Assembly (NCBI RefSeq): GCF_025149465.1 | Contig: NZ_CP102275.1 | Coordinates: 2,031,596-2,095,595 of the forward strand | Length of the DNA stretch: 64,000 bases | Direction of reading: 5' to 3' | From: Thomasclavelia spiroformis DSM 1552 | Lineage (GTDB): Bacteria; Bacillota_I; Bacilli_A; Erysipelotrichales; Coprobacillaceae | In this document: in pieces, positions 8,266 to 16,959 of the stretch | Layout of the letters: each line of letters starts with the position of its first letter | How positions within the stretch are numbered: position 1 is the first letter of the stretch | Notes under the pieces: model-generated | What the model was told of the DNA's origin: nothing | The model's input: only the letters and a program-made list of their open reading frames with translations | Databases searched by the model: none | Translations under genes and position numbers: made by a program

Positions 8266-8789
8266 AAACAATGACAGAATATGTAAAAAACAAAATATTA
8301 AGTAGTACTTATACTACAGCAATTGATTTTACTATGGGTAATGGAAATGATACTTTAACTTTAAGTAAAGTAACTAAAAAAGTATATAGTTTTGATATTC
8401 AAGAATTAGCTTTAAAGAATACTAAAAAATTAATTAAAGATATAAATAATGTTGAACTTATTTTAGATAGTCATGAAAATTTTGATAAGTATGTTAATAA
8501 TTACGATATCGGTGTATTTAATTTAGGATATTTACCTCAAGGTGATCATCATATTACAACAATGGTAGATACTACACTTATTGCTATTGATAAAGCTGTT
8601 AAATGTTTAAATAAAGATGGTCACCTTTATATCGTTGTTTATATTGGTCATAATGAAGGTAAAAAAGAAAGTGTTAAAGTGGATGAATATGTTAGTAAAT
8701 TAGATCATCAATCATATAATGTATCATTATTTAAAATGATGAATAAACAAAATGCCCCATATATAATAGAAATTGAAAAAAGAAAATAG
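8262..8789 (+). CDS. mnmM: MnmM/YtqB-type tRNA methyltransferase
   Basis: 175 residues with a class I SAM fold: AIDFTMGNGNDTLTLSK is the SAM-binding loop, and NLGYLPQGDHHITT is a hallmark of the YtqB family. YtqB, renamed MnmM, is the methyltransferase that finishes the mnm5s2U wobble modification of tRNA in Gram-positive bacteria lacking the MnmC methyl domain. The start overlaps the bioD stop (ATGA). Cotranscription with biotin genes looks incidental. Identity rests on motif recall; a relative of the family without that exact activity is possible. Confidence 0.8.
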   Translation: MKTMTEYVKNKILSSTYTTAIDFTMGNGNDTLTLSKVTKKVYSFDIQELALKNTKKLIKDINNVELILDSHENFDKYVNNYDIGVFNLGYLPQGDHHITTMVDTTLIAIDKAVKCLNKDGHLYIVVYIGHNEGKKESVKVDEYVSKLDHQSYNVSLFKMMNKQNAPYIIEIEKRK

Positions 8790-8936
8790 GTTGTAACAAA
8801 ATAACTTTTTAAGGTTGAAATTCGTTTTCAACGGATTTGTCAATAAAAGTGTGTAAGTAAATTTAATTTTTTGTAAATTTTTTACTGAACACTGATTATT
8901 GATAGATATTCAAGAGTGCATAAGTTGATTTAAATA

Positions 8937-9006
8937 GAGTAGAGGGAAAATGAATTATTTTTCGCCCCTCTCATTGAACCGTACGTACGGGTCTCGTATA
9001 CGGCTC
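8937..9006 (-). ncRNA. Group II intron domains V and VI
   Basis: Domain V reads GAGCCGTATAC-GAGA-CCCGTACGTACGGTTC on the - strand: a stem capped by a GAGA tetraloop with a CGT bulge region, 31 nt. Domain VI follows as a GAGAGGGG/CCCTCTAC hairpin that would hold the branch-point A. Confidence 0.8.
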
Positions 9007-9021
9007 TACATTTATATCGAA

Positions 9022-10320
9022 TCACAAACTCTTAAGATAGTATTCAAGGGGATTGACTAAACCAGGTCTTTCTCCTTTTTGTATAGCTAGAATTTTGGGA
9101 GATATGATGAAGTTGACAACATTTTGTCCACTTCTTCTGTACCATCCTAATCTTGTGTTAGCACATTTATAGATGGTTTCCTCATCGAAATTACATTTAC
9201 ATGCCTTGTTTAATTTCATCAGATTTCTATAAATTGTTGTTGGTATTTTCCATTGTTTGATAATGACACATCGTATTTTATGACGTAGCCATTGTCCAAA
9301 TTCATCGAGAAATAATTTAATGCTCCCTATTCTAAAGTAGTTTATCCAACCTCTTACAATCTGATTTACCTTTGTAAATGTAATGGATAGAGGTGTCGAA
9401 ACGGCATGTCTTCTTGATAAAATTATTTTTATCTTTTCATACAAGCGTTTCTTTCTATCTTTAGTAGGTGTGCATTTCCAATGTTCTCCATTCTTGTAGA
9501 ATGCAAATCCTAAAAATTGTCCTTTCATTGGACGTACGACTTTTGTCTTCGTTGCACTAACTTTCAAGAATAGTTTTCTTTCTAGCCATGTTGTCACTGA
9601 TTTCATTACACGATTTGCACTCATTTCACTTTTAACGAAGATGATACAATCATCAGCATAACGTACAAATCTCAATCCCCTTGACTCCAGTTCTTTATCA
9701 AATTTATCTAAATAAATATTTGATAAAACAACACTAATAGGCCCACCTTGTGGTGTTCCTGTAGTTGTACTCTTTATTAAACCTTTATCAAGAACTCCCG
9801 CTCTTAAATATGCACGTATTAAATGTAATGTTTTACTATCATTGACATGCTCTCTTAAGATTGAAATTAATTTATCATGATTTACTGTATCAAAGAACTT
9901 CTCAATATCTAAATCAACAATCCATTCATAACCTTCATTTAAGTAATACAATACTTCCTCCATAGCCATGTGAGCACTACGTTTTGGACGAAAACCATAA
10001 CTGTGTTCACTAAAAATTGGTTCATAAACTTCAGTAAGAACTTGTAACATTGCTTGTTGTATTACTCTATCGACAACGGTAGGTATTCCCAATGGTCTTT
10101 GTTTACCATTCGGTTTAGGGATATAAACACGTTTAACTGGCATTGGGCGATATTTTTTGTTCATTATTTGGTGAACAACTTCATCTCTGTATTGACTAAA
10201 CCATTGTTCGACCTCATGAACTGTCATTTTATCTACACCCGGTGCTCCTTTATTTTGTCTGACTCTTTTGATTGCGATTTGTAAGTTCTTTTCACTTATA
10301 ATCTTTTCCATTAATTCCAT
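9022..10320 (-). CDS. ltrA: Group II intron reverse transcriptase/maturase
   Basis: 432 residues. Reverse-transcriptase blocks are visible: NKGAPGVDKMTV, KRPLGIPTVVDRVIQQA, HSYGFRPKRSAH, TPQGGPISVVLSNIYL and the catalytic YADD in FVRYADDCIIF (about residue 223). The maturase (GIIM) region is VRGWINYFRIGSIK. The protein ends soon after with no HNH endonuclease. It assists splicing and reverse-transcribes the intron during retrohoming. A GGAGGAG ribosome-binding site lies before the ATG. No stop or frameshift is seen, so it is likely active. Confidence 0.95.
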   Translation of the reverse strand: MELMEKIISEKNLQIAIKRVRQNKGAPGVDKMTVHEVEQWFSQYRDEVVHQIMNKKYRPMPVKRVYIPKPNGKQRPLGIPTVVDRVIQQAMLQVLTEVYEPIFSEHSYGFRPKRSAHMAMEEVLYYLNEGYEWIVDLDIEKFFDTVNHDKLISILREHVNDSKTLHLIRAYLRAGVLDKGLIKSTTTGTPQGGPISVVLSNIYLDKFDKELESRGLRFVRYADDCIIFVKSEMSANRVMKSVTTWLERKLFLKVSATKTKVVRPMKGQFLGFAFYKNGEHWKCTPTKDRKKRLYEKIKIILSRRHAVSTPLSITFTKVNQIVRGWINYFRIGSIKLFLDEFGQWLRHKIRCVIIKQWKIPTTIYRNLMKLNKACKCNFDEETIYKCANTRLGWYRRSGQNVVNFIISPKILAIQKGERPGLVNPLEYYLKSL

Positions 10321-10857
10321 TTGCTGCTCCTCCTTCTATTCGTAAATATATTTGAAATCATCCCAAGTACTTTTACCATCTATGGTTACGTTCCATAGTT
10401 CTAGGCTATCCTCCTATTCGGACTATTCAAACATTGCTTATAGTGATTTGCACTCTATAAACGTTTCAGTCCTTCGGCATTTCTACCTACTATGACTTCA
10501 TCTGATTTCTTATGGTAAACCTTTTTCGACCGAGGGTACTATCACTGATTTTAAAGTATACTAGGCTTCCTCGTCCATAAGACCTCCCGGGGTAATTCAT
10601 GAATCCTATTTCTTTCACAACGTCTTGATTTACTGTCTTGGTTCTACGTTTACCTTTTGGACTTTAGTTTGTTGCGCAACCTTATCCACCATTTAGCCTC
10701 ATCAAGTTTCTGTTCGTACGCTCGAAAGAATCGCTACACCACTTCCTTCACCCATGACATCACTATCAACGGCTTGTGGTTCACTACACTTGGCGGTAAC
10801 TACCTATGGTTGGTTTATCTCCAACTGAATTCATGCCATGCCCGGCACACGCACACA

Positions 10858-10883
10858 TAGGCCAACAAAAATGTTGGCCTTTC
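10858..10883 (-). terminator. Terminator hairpin of the IS256 transposase, used as intron target
   Basis: AGGCCAACA and TGTTGGCCT form a 9-bp perfect stem 20 bp after the transposase stop. On the - strand the group II intron begins immediately after the stem, so the T-rich tail has been displaced. Confidence 0.75.
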
Positions 10884-10903
10884 AAATACTCTAAATTATC
10901 AGT

Positions 10904-12031
10904 TTATAATGTAAGATAATGATCAATTCTCGTCTTAAATTTATCATCAATCATTAATTGATTAAGTACCATCGACCAATTAGGTACATGTCCTTTTTCC
11001 CATTTATTATTTAATTCTTTTATACGTAAATAAAGAAGTTTAAATAATGCATTTTCATTTGCAAATGTTCCTTTTTTCGTTACTTTTCTAAAACTTGAAT
11101 TCACCGCTTCAATCGCATTCGTTGTATACATGATTTTTCTTACTGAACTGCCATAATTGAAAAGTTGTTCGACGTATTTAAAATTTCTGACCCAGACATC
11201 TACAGCACCTGGATATTGTCCCCATTCATTCTGGAATGATTCAAATGCAGTCTGTGCTGCTTTTAAACTCGATGCAGAGTAGACGCGTTTGATAGATGCA
11301 GTAAACTTTTTATAATCTTTAGATGGAACATATTTAATTGAGTTTCTAATTAGATGTACAATACATCGCTGTACAACCACTTTAGGGAAGATTGCCTTAG
11401 CTCCTTCTTCTAATCCAGATACACCATCCATAGAAATAAAGAATACATCTTCTAAGCCTCTGGCCTTTAATTCATCAAAGATCTGCATCCATTGATTCTT
11501 ACTTTCTGTAGGAGATAACCATAATCCTAACACTTCTTTATTCTCTTCAAAATCATAGCCTAGGATGACATATACTGCACATTGATTAATTTCGTAATCC
11601 TGTTTAAGTGAAACATACATACAATCTACAAATAAGAATGGATAGCACTTTTTAAGAGGTCTATTCTTCCAGTTCTGGTAATATTGTATCAGTAATATCT
11701 GATATCATTTCATGGGATACTGAAAAGCCATAGATATCTTCTATGGTTTTAGAGATGTCTATTTGAGACATTCCTCTTGCATACATCGCCAGTACTTTTC
11801 CTTCAATAGCTGATACACCTTTTTTCTTTTAGGAATCAGTATCGGCTCAAATGATCCATCTCTATCTCTAGGTGATTCTATTTCAATTTCACCTTGAAGC
11901 ATTGATTCAAATAAAGGTCCAAATAAATCTTTGAGAGTGTCATTCATGTCTTCAACCGATTCAGGGTTGTAAGCTTCAAGAATGGCTTGGGCAAGTGCGA
12001 CTTTCTTAGGATCACGTTTAATTCTAGCCAT
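10904..12031 (-). pseudogene. IS256-family (mutator) transposase, two frameshifts
   Basis: The gene should encode about 378 residues but is read in three frames. The N-terminal part stops being homologous after IPKRKK (about 11830), where one A seems lost from an A run. The next part continues in another frame (GVSAIEGKVLAMYARGMSQI, then GFSVSHEMISDITDT). It breaks at about 11670 and resumes as KKCYPFLFVDCMYVSLKQ. The C-terminal part keeps SMDGVSGLEEG and the TTNAIEAVNSSFRK segment with the catalytic Glu. The first Asp is in LFVDCMYV, just ahead of the apparent start at 11620. It is not functional as it stands. Confidence 0.88.
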
Positions 12032-12105
12032 GTTCATATCCTTCTTTCCTCCAAATTATACCATAGTTATAATAAAAACTGTGCTTGTCAGGCCGCGCGC
12101 TCCTG

Positions 12106-12114
12106 ACTTACACA
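12106..12114 (-). repeat. Candidate IS256 terminal repeat, right end
   Basis: TGTGTAAGT (- strand) followed by CAGGAGCGCGC, about 75 bp upstream of the transposase start. It matches TGTGTAAGT at 8850-8858 in the opposite orientation. Confidence 0.45.
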
Positions 12115-12376
12115 GTTAATTTTACACTCTCAAATTTTAATTAAGTGTCCAACAAATTGGGTTCACTTCATATCGGTGTTCCATAATCTACTTGCGATAT
12201 TCAATTTTTCATCTATTCAATACTGATGTGCTGTACCATGATCTTTGCAAATCTGGGATTTCTAACGTATCAAGGCTCATTCAATCGTAGTAATTTGAAG
12301 TATTTCAATCCTTGAATATGCTGATAAATACAGTGTTTTAGCGGACAATCAGATTTTTAGTTGTTTTTTCCTACGA

Positions 12377-12493
12377 TCATATTCTTAGTATAAAACTAAT
12401 ATCAATTTCATCAATTGTATAAACTGGCTTATGCTTTATTAACTGATAATCAATATTTAAATTATCTAACCTAGTTAATACCTTTTCAATCAT
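12377..12493 (-). pseudogene. N-terminal fragment of a YbaK/ProX-like aminoacyl-tRNA deacylase
   Basis: A 38-codon frame reads MIEKVLTRLDNLNIDYQLIK then HKPVYTIDEIDI. This is the start typical of YbaK/ProX-type editing enzymes (a LDxLxIxYxLxxHxPVYTIxE pattern). The frame then leaves the family and stops. AGAGG lies about 10 bases before the ATG. The remaining stretch from 12115 to 12376 holds no gene; at 12144-12170 there is an IS3-like end sequence. I infer that the gene was cut by insertion and deletion. Confidence 0.45.
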
Positions 12494-12563
12494 TCCATAA
12501 CAGCACCTCTTTTAAATCATAACTAAATAGTAAACATTATGTCTTTTGATGTCAATGTTCTAA

Positions 12564-13028
12564 CTAGGCTATTCGTGGAAATTTTACATAATTATTCAAT
12601 AAATCAATAGCTATAATAAGTCGTTGTCTTTCATAATAAATATTTTGATACATTAATAACAGTTTCTTTTTAATCTGCAAATCATTACAATCCTCATTTA
12701 TAGCTAACGCCATAAATTCACTAGGGAACAATAAACGAGCATATAAATATATTATTTCACTACTACTAAGATTTCCCCTTTTAATATAATTATCTAGTTG
12801 TTCTATATCAATTATTCCCTTTTTATAACTGCTTGTAAGATCTTTTATTCGCGAAGCAAAAATAAGATTATTAGGATTACACAAATCTTCATAACAATTA
12901 TTAAAATAAAAGTGTTCAACTCCTAAATGAAACACTTCCTCATTAATCATATTTAAAATACTAATAGCGGTTTCCCCTAAAATAAAACAAGATAATAAAA
13001 TGTTCAAAATGACTAATTCTTGAAGCAT
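12564..13028 (-). CDS. Unknown protein downstream of yunB
   Basis: 154 residues, not recognised. The first 25 residues are hydrophobic (VILNILLSCFILGETAISIL), possibly one membrane segment. The rest is helical and polar, with many Tyr and Asn. It lies 22 bp after another unknown gene and in line with yunB, so the three probably share a transcript. A sporulation link is only inferred from that position. Confidence 0.6.
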   Translation of the reverse strand: MLQELVILNILLSCFILGETAISILNMINEEVFHLGVEHFYFNNCYEDLCNPNNLIFASRIKDLTSSYKKGIIDIEQLDNYIKRGNLSSSEIIYLYARLLFPSEFMALAINEDCNDLQIKKKLLLMYQNIYYERQRLIIAIDLLNNYVKFPRIA

Positions 13029-13050
13029 AGTTTCCTAATTTGCTTTTAGC

Positions 13051-13395
13051 CTAATCTAAAATTGTACACCAGCTCTCTTTTATTTTTATAATTTCGATAG
13101 TTTTATTAATCAACTGTAAAGACAGATTAATAAAACTATCAAGATGATACTCTTCTATTTGATAAGTATACAACATATAATCCATAGAAACTGGATGATT
13201 AAAACAATTCATTACTAGCCGAAACCCATTCAACCCTAGTGCATTAACATAATAAGGATAATAATTAGTAAAATTATTAACTTTATTAAAATAATATAAT
13301 TGCCCTTGATATTCAAAATAATCAATTTCTTTATCTAAAGAAATTGATAAAAACGTTGCAAAATATCTAGTTTTGATACCAATTTGGCACCTCAC
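13051..13395 (-). CDS. Unknown small protein overlapping yunB
   Basis: 114 residues, not recognised. It is rich in Tyr, Asn and Phe and has no clear membrane segment. The only early in-frame start is a GTG at 13395, placing its first 29 bases inside the yunB 3' end; the ribosome-binding site (AGAAGG) is very close, so the true start is uncertain. It sits between yunB and another unknown gene. Translational coupling to yunB is likely. Confidence 0.55.
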   Translation of the reverse strand: MRCQIGIKTRYFATFLSISLDKEIDYFEYQGQLYYFNKVNNFTNYYPYYVNALGLNGFRLVMNCFNHPVSMDYMLYTYQIEEYHLDSFINLSLQLINKTIEIIKIKESWCTILD

Positions 13396-14020
13396 CTTCT
13401 ATTACTTCCATCACAAGTGGATAATCATATTCATGTGAAAATTCTTCATTATAAAAAGGAAATAACACCATCAATCTAATCTTAATAACAATCTTTAACG
13501 AAACCATAACATGATTAACACCATAGTTTTCTATATTTTCTTCAACTGTACTAGTAATGGCACTAATGGTTTTATATTTAAGATTTATCTTTGGTCCAAC
13601 ATTAGCCAAAAACGGATTATCAGTTAAAAGACCTAATCTAATAGTTGCAATTACCCCTCCATCATCACTCATTTGCTGCAATTTATTTTGATAAAACGAA
13701 TTATCTTCTTTTTGATAGGTACCTGCTTCAATTGAATAAAAAAGATCCTCTAACTGATTCACTAATTTTGCTCCAAGACTTGAAGCATAATTAGTATTAA
13801 AATTAATAGCGACGATTTCATCACCATTACGGCTTATTGCAATTAAATCATCATGTTCTAATTCTACTGGAAATGGTGTATTATTGATGATCATCTGACA
13901 AAAACGATTGACTTCTTTACTGGCAATAGTTTTTAACGCTGGCGTAATACTAATACAAACTAATTGAATTATAATTGCCAAGACTATTATTATAATCAAT
14001 GATATATATCGTTTTTTCAT
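13367..14020 (-). CDS. yunB: Sporulation protein YunB
   Basis: 217 residues. One N-terminal membrane segment (residues 5-27), then an outside domain. The family signatures are readable: GDEIVAINFNTNYAS, then GGVIATIRLGLLTDNPFLAN, VGPKINLKY, YGVNHVMVSLKI and the C-terminal PLVMEVIEGEVPNWY. YunB is a mother-cell sporulation protein of Bacillus whose exact function is not settled. Its presence says this organism or its ancestor formed spores. Two unknown genes follow in the same direction. Confidence 0.88.
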   Translation of the reverse strand: MKKRYISLIIIIVLAIIIQLVCISITPALKTIASKEVNRFCQMIINNTPFPVELEHDDLIAISRNGDEIVAINFNTNYASSLGAKLVNQLEDLFYSIEAGTYQKEDNSFYQNKLQQMSDDGGVIATIRLGLLTDNPFLANVGPKINLKYKTISAITSTVEENIENYGVNHVMVSLKIVIKIRLMVLFPFYNEEFSHEYDYPLVMEVIEGEVPNWYQN

Positions 14021-14050
14021 TTAATCACCAATATATTATACTATGATAAA

Positions 14051-16630
14051 TTAAAAATTATGTCTAGAAGCTATCATCTTATAAAACTGGATAATAATAC
14101 TAGGTAATGTTGCAAAAATAAAAATCATCGCTAATTGTCTTAACGTTAATTCACTAATAGAAAAAAATGAATGAAAATTAGGTGAAATAAGAATCCAGAT
14201 TAGTAGAAGTCCTCCCATTAAAAATGCTAGTAAACTATAATAATTTAACGGTAATTTTATTAGTGGTAAATCACTACGACAATTAAAACCATGTAATAAT
14301 CGTGCTAAACATAGAGTTCCAAAAGCCATCGACGAAGCTGTTAATTCATTATTTCGAAGTCCCATAAAATAACTCAACATCGTAAAAATACTAATGATTA
14401 AACCTTCAAAACCGACTTGTAAAATTGTTTCTTTATTCAATAAAGATTTATTGATATTCCGTGGTTTTTGCTTTAGAATTTCTTCATTTCCTTTTTCCAT
14501 CCCAATTGCAATTGCCGGTAAAGAATCAGTTATTAAATTAATAAATAGTAGATGAACCGGTAAAAAAGGCGTCGGTAAGATTAAAAATGAAGTTACTAAT
14601 ACACAGATAATCGCTGATAAATTACCTGACAATAGATAAATAATTGCATTTTTTATATTAGTATAAACAATTCGTCCCGTCATTATTGCGTTAACGATAG
14701 TAGCAAAATTATCATCAGTTAAAACCATACTTGCCCCATCTTTAGCAACTTCACTTCCTGTAATCCCCATCGCTACCCCAACATCACTTTGTTTTAAAGC
14801 TGGTGCATCATTTACTCCATCACCGGTCATAGCAACAACTTTTCCACTTTTTTGCCACGCTTTAACAATTCTAATCTTATGTTCAGGAGCAACACGCGCA
14901 TAAACAGAAATTTGTGGCAAATAAGCATATAGCTGATTATCAGTCATTTTATCTAATTGTTTACCGTCTAGACATTTATCCCCGGGTTTGTATATTCCAA
15001 TTTGCATAGCGATACTGCAAGCTGTCGTTGCATGATCTCCAGTAATCATAATTGGTTTTATTCCAGCACTAATACAATCTTGAACTGCTTGAAAACTTTC
15101 AGGCCGTGGTGGATCTATTAAAGCAACTAATCCGATAAAAACTAAATCGTATTCATCTTGAATCGTCAAAGTATTACGATAAAATTTTTTATAAGCAAAG
15201 CCTAATACCCTTTTCCCCTCACTAGCTAGAAAATCATTTTGCTCTAAAATTTTCTTTTTATCTCGATTAGTTAAAATCTCTTTATAACCATCATTTAAAA
15301 TAGTCTTACAACGATTTAATAAAACATCAGGTGCCCCTTTAGTATATAAATGATTATTCGAAGCAACACTCATTAATTTTCGTGATGAATCAAAAGGAAG
15401 TTCTAAACGACGCTTTGTTTTTAAATCATAATCATGATTAAAACAATAATTATGATAGGCTTCTAACAAAGCAATTTCTGTAGGATCACCAATATTTTTA
15501 CCATTTGAAATTGATGCATTATTACAGATTACAAAAGACTTCAATAAAATATTATGATTATATTCACGATGATTCAACTCACTAATTTTAATTCTTCGAT
15601 CACGAGTATATATGTCAGTAGCTTCCATTTTATTCTGTGTTAATGTTCCTGTTTTATCAGAACAAATAACCGATATACACCCTAAACTTTCTACTGCATT
15701 TAAATTCTTTATAATCGCATTTTCTTGAGCCATTTTTTGCGTAGAGATAGATAATACAATCGTTACAATTGACCCTAAGGCCTCGGGAATAGCTGCCACA
15801 GCTAGAGCAACAGCCACCATTAAAGCATCTAATAACTGTTCTTTAGCAAACAAAACATCCATCACTAAAACAAAAATACAAATAACTATGATTCCAATTG
15901 ATAATCTTAATGAAAATTCATCTAAAGACTTTTGTAAAGGAGTTTTTCTTTGCTTAGTTTCATTAAGCATAGTTGCTATTTTACCAATTTGGGTATTCAT
16001 GCCTATTTTAGTTACAACATAGCTGCCACTTCCATTTGTAACTAAACTACCCGAAAACACCATATTATTCATATCAGCAATTGAACATTCATGATGTAAA
16101 GGTAAAGTTTGTTTTTCGACACTTTCTGATTCTCCAGTTAATGCACTTTCATTTATCGTTAAGTTATTAGCTTCTATTAAACGACCGTCACCAGAAATCA
16201 CATCTCCTGCTACAATAACGACAATATCGCCTATTGTTAATTCATTTGCTGGTATTTCCATTTTCTTTCCTGAACGGATTACTTTAACTTTAGGAATTGA
16301 CAATTTCTTTAAACTATTTAGTGATTTTTGCGCTTTCACGCTTTGTATTGTCCCTAATATAGCATTTATAGTAATTACTACAATAATTACTAACGTACTT
16401 TCAATTTCGCCAGTAAACGCGGATATCAAAGCTGCAACAATTAAAATAATTACTAAAAGATCTTTAAACTGGTCAATAAATATTGAAAACACACTCGGTT
16501 GTTTACTTGCAATAATTTCATTTTTACCATATTTTTGCATTCTAATTAACGCTTCTTTTGGACTAAGGCCCTGGTCATTTACTGATAATTCATGCTGTAC
16601 TTGACTAAAAGTTTTTTGATAAGCTTCCAT
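14051..16630 (-). CDS. Calcium-translocating P-type ATPase, PMCA type
   Basis: 859 residues. P-type ATPase landmarks: N-terminal cation-ATPase region with the GLSPKEALIRMQKYGKNEI start, actuator TGES near residue 166, PEAL in the fourth transmembrane helix (AVAAIPEALGSIV), phosphorylation motif CSDKTGTLTQ near 325, nucleotide site KGAPDVLL, and TGDGVNDAPAL near 605. The PEAL/PEGL helix and NLITDSLPAIAIG in TM6 indicate Ca2+ export. AAGGAGG is placed six bases before the ATG. It probably forms its own transcript; no partner gene is nearby. Confidence 0.92.
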   Translation of the reverse strand: MEAYQKTFSQVQHELSVNDQGLSPKEALIRMQKYGKNEIIASKQPSVFSIFIDQFKDLLVIILIVAALISAFTGEIESTLVIIVVITINAILGTIQSVKAQKSLNSLKKLSIPKVKVIRSGKKMEIPANELTIGDIVVIVAGDVISGDGRLIEANNLTINESALTGESESVEKQTLPLHHECSIADMNNMVFSGSLVTNGSGSYVVTKIGMNTQIGKIATMLNETKQRKTPLQKSLDEFSLRLSIGIIVICIFVLVMDVLFAKEQLLDALMVAVALAVAAIPEALGSIVTIVLSISTQKMAQENAIIKNLNAVESLGCISVICSDKTGTLTQNKMEATDIYTRDRRIKISELNHREYNHNILLKSFVICNNASISNGKNIGDPTEIALLEAYHNYCFNHDYDLKTKRRLELPFDSSRKLMSVASNNHLYTKGAPDVLLNRCKTILNDGYKEILTNRDKKKILEQNDFLASEGKRVLGFAYKKFYRNTLTIQDEYDLVFIGLVALIDPPRPESFQAVQDCISAGIKPIMITGDHATTACSIAMQIGIYKPGDKCLDGKQLDKMTDNQLYAYLPQISVYARVAPEHKIRIVKAWQKSGKVVAMTGDGVNDAPALKQSDVGVAMGITGSEVAKDGASMVLTDDNFATIVNAIMTGRIVYTNIKNAIIYLLSGNLSAIICVLVTSFLILPTPFLPVHLLFINLITDSLPAIAIGMEKGNEEILKQKPRNINKSLLNKETILQVGFEGLIISIFTMLSYFMGLRNNELTASSMAFGTLCLARLLHGFNCRSDLPLIKLPLNYYSLLAFLMGGLLLIWILISPNFHSFFSISELTLRQLAMIFIFATLPSIIIQFYKMIASRHNF

Positions 16631-16737
16631 TATATCCTCCTTACTATATCCTTAAATTAAAATATATAAAAAAGAGAATAAAAAAAATGTTAAAATATAA
16701 TACTATCACTAAATTTTAAGGCGCTTTAATTTAAAAT

Positions 16738-16784
16738 GGGGTGAACGACCTCCATTAATTTTTGTTGAGGTTTTCGTTTCACCC
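16738..16784. other. Unexplained hairpin between the P-ATPase and prepilin peptidase genes
   Basis: GGGGTGAACGACCTC and GAGGTTTTCGTTTCACCC pair over most of their length. A further GGGGTCACC follows at 16798-16806. The remainder of 16631-16959 is AT-rich with no gene. It does not match a riboswitch I know; it could be an upstream leader structure of the ATPase mRNA or the scar of a small repeat. Confidence 0.4.
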
Positions 16785-16920
16785 TTTAATTTTGTTTGGG
16801 GTCACCTTGTTGACTACTCTTTTTACTTTAAAAACAATAGAAATTATTAAAAAAGCAAACATAAAAGATAATTTATCAAAAAAGAAAATATTTGATTATA
16901 AATAAAACTTAAAAAATTAA

Positions 16921-16958
16921 AAGCTTAAAAACTATCAAAAATGATAGCTTTTAAGCTT
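16921..16958. terminator. Terminator after the prepilin peptidase gene
   Basis: AAGCTTAAAA-ACTATC pairs with GATAGC-TTTTAAGCTT around AAAAAT, directly after the stop codon. A- and T-rich flanks on both sides make it potentially bidirectional. Confidence 0.75.
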
Positions 16959-16959
16959 T

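Larger units (their letters stand above)
8937..10857 (-). mobile_element. Group II intron, class C-like
   Basis: The intron reads on the - strand. Its 5' end is GTGTGCG (GUGYG consensus) near 10857 and its 3' part has domain V (8976-9006) and a GC-rich domain VI hairpin. It encodes a reverse transcriptase-maturase without an endonuclease domain, a class C trait. The upstream exon ends in a terminator hairpin (10858-10883); class C introns are known to insert behind such hairpins. The 537 bases from 10321 to 10857 are the structured 5' intron RNA and hold no gene. End positions are approximate. Confidence 0.8.
8850..12114 (-). mobile_element. IS256-family insertion sequence, degraded, interrupted by a group II intron
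   Basis: A broken mutator-type transposase gene lies between two copies of a TGTGTAAGT end motif, at 8850-8858 on the + strand and 12106-12114 on the - strand. The group II intron sits between the transposase terminator and the left end. No target duplication could be matched by eye, so outer limits are tentative. Confidence 0.6.

Noticed and set aside
10657..10860. 67-codon frame in the group II intron 5' region
   Set aside because: It lies in the structured intron RNA on the opposite strand and shows no protein features.
16631..16959. A yybP-ykoY (Mn2+) riboswitch before the P-type ATPase
   Set aside because: Such riboswitches occur before cation ATPases, but the conserved purine-rich loops of that class could not be found in this leader.
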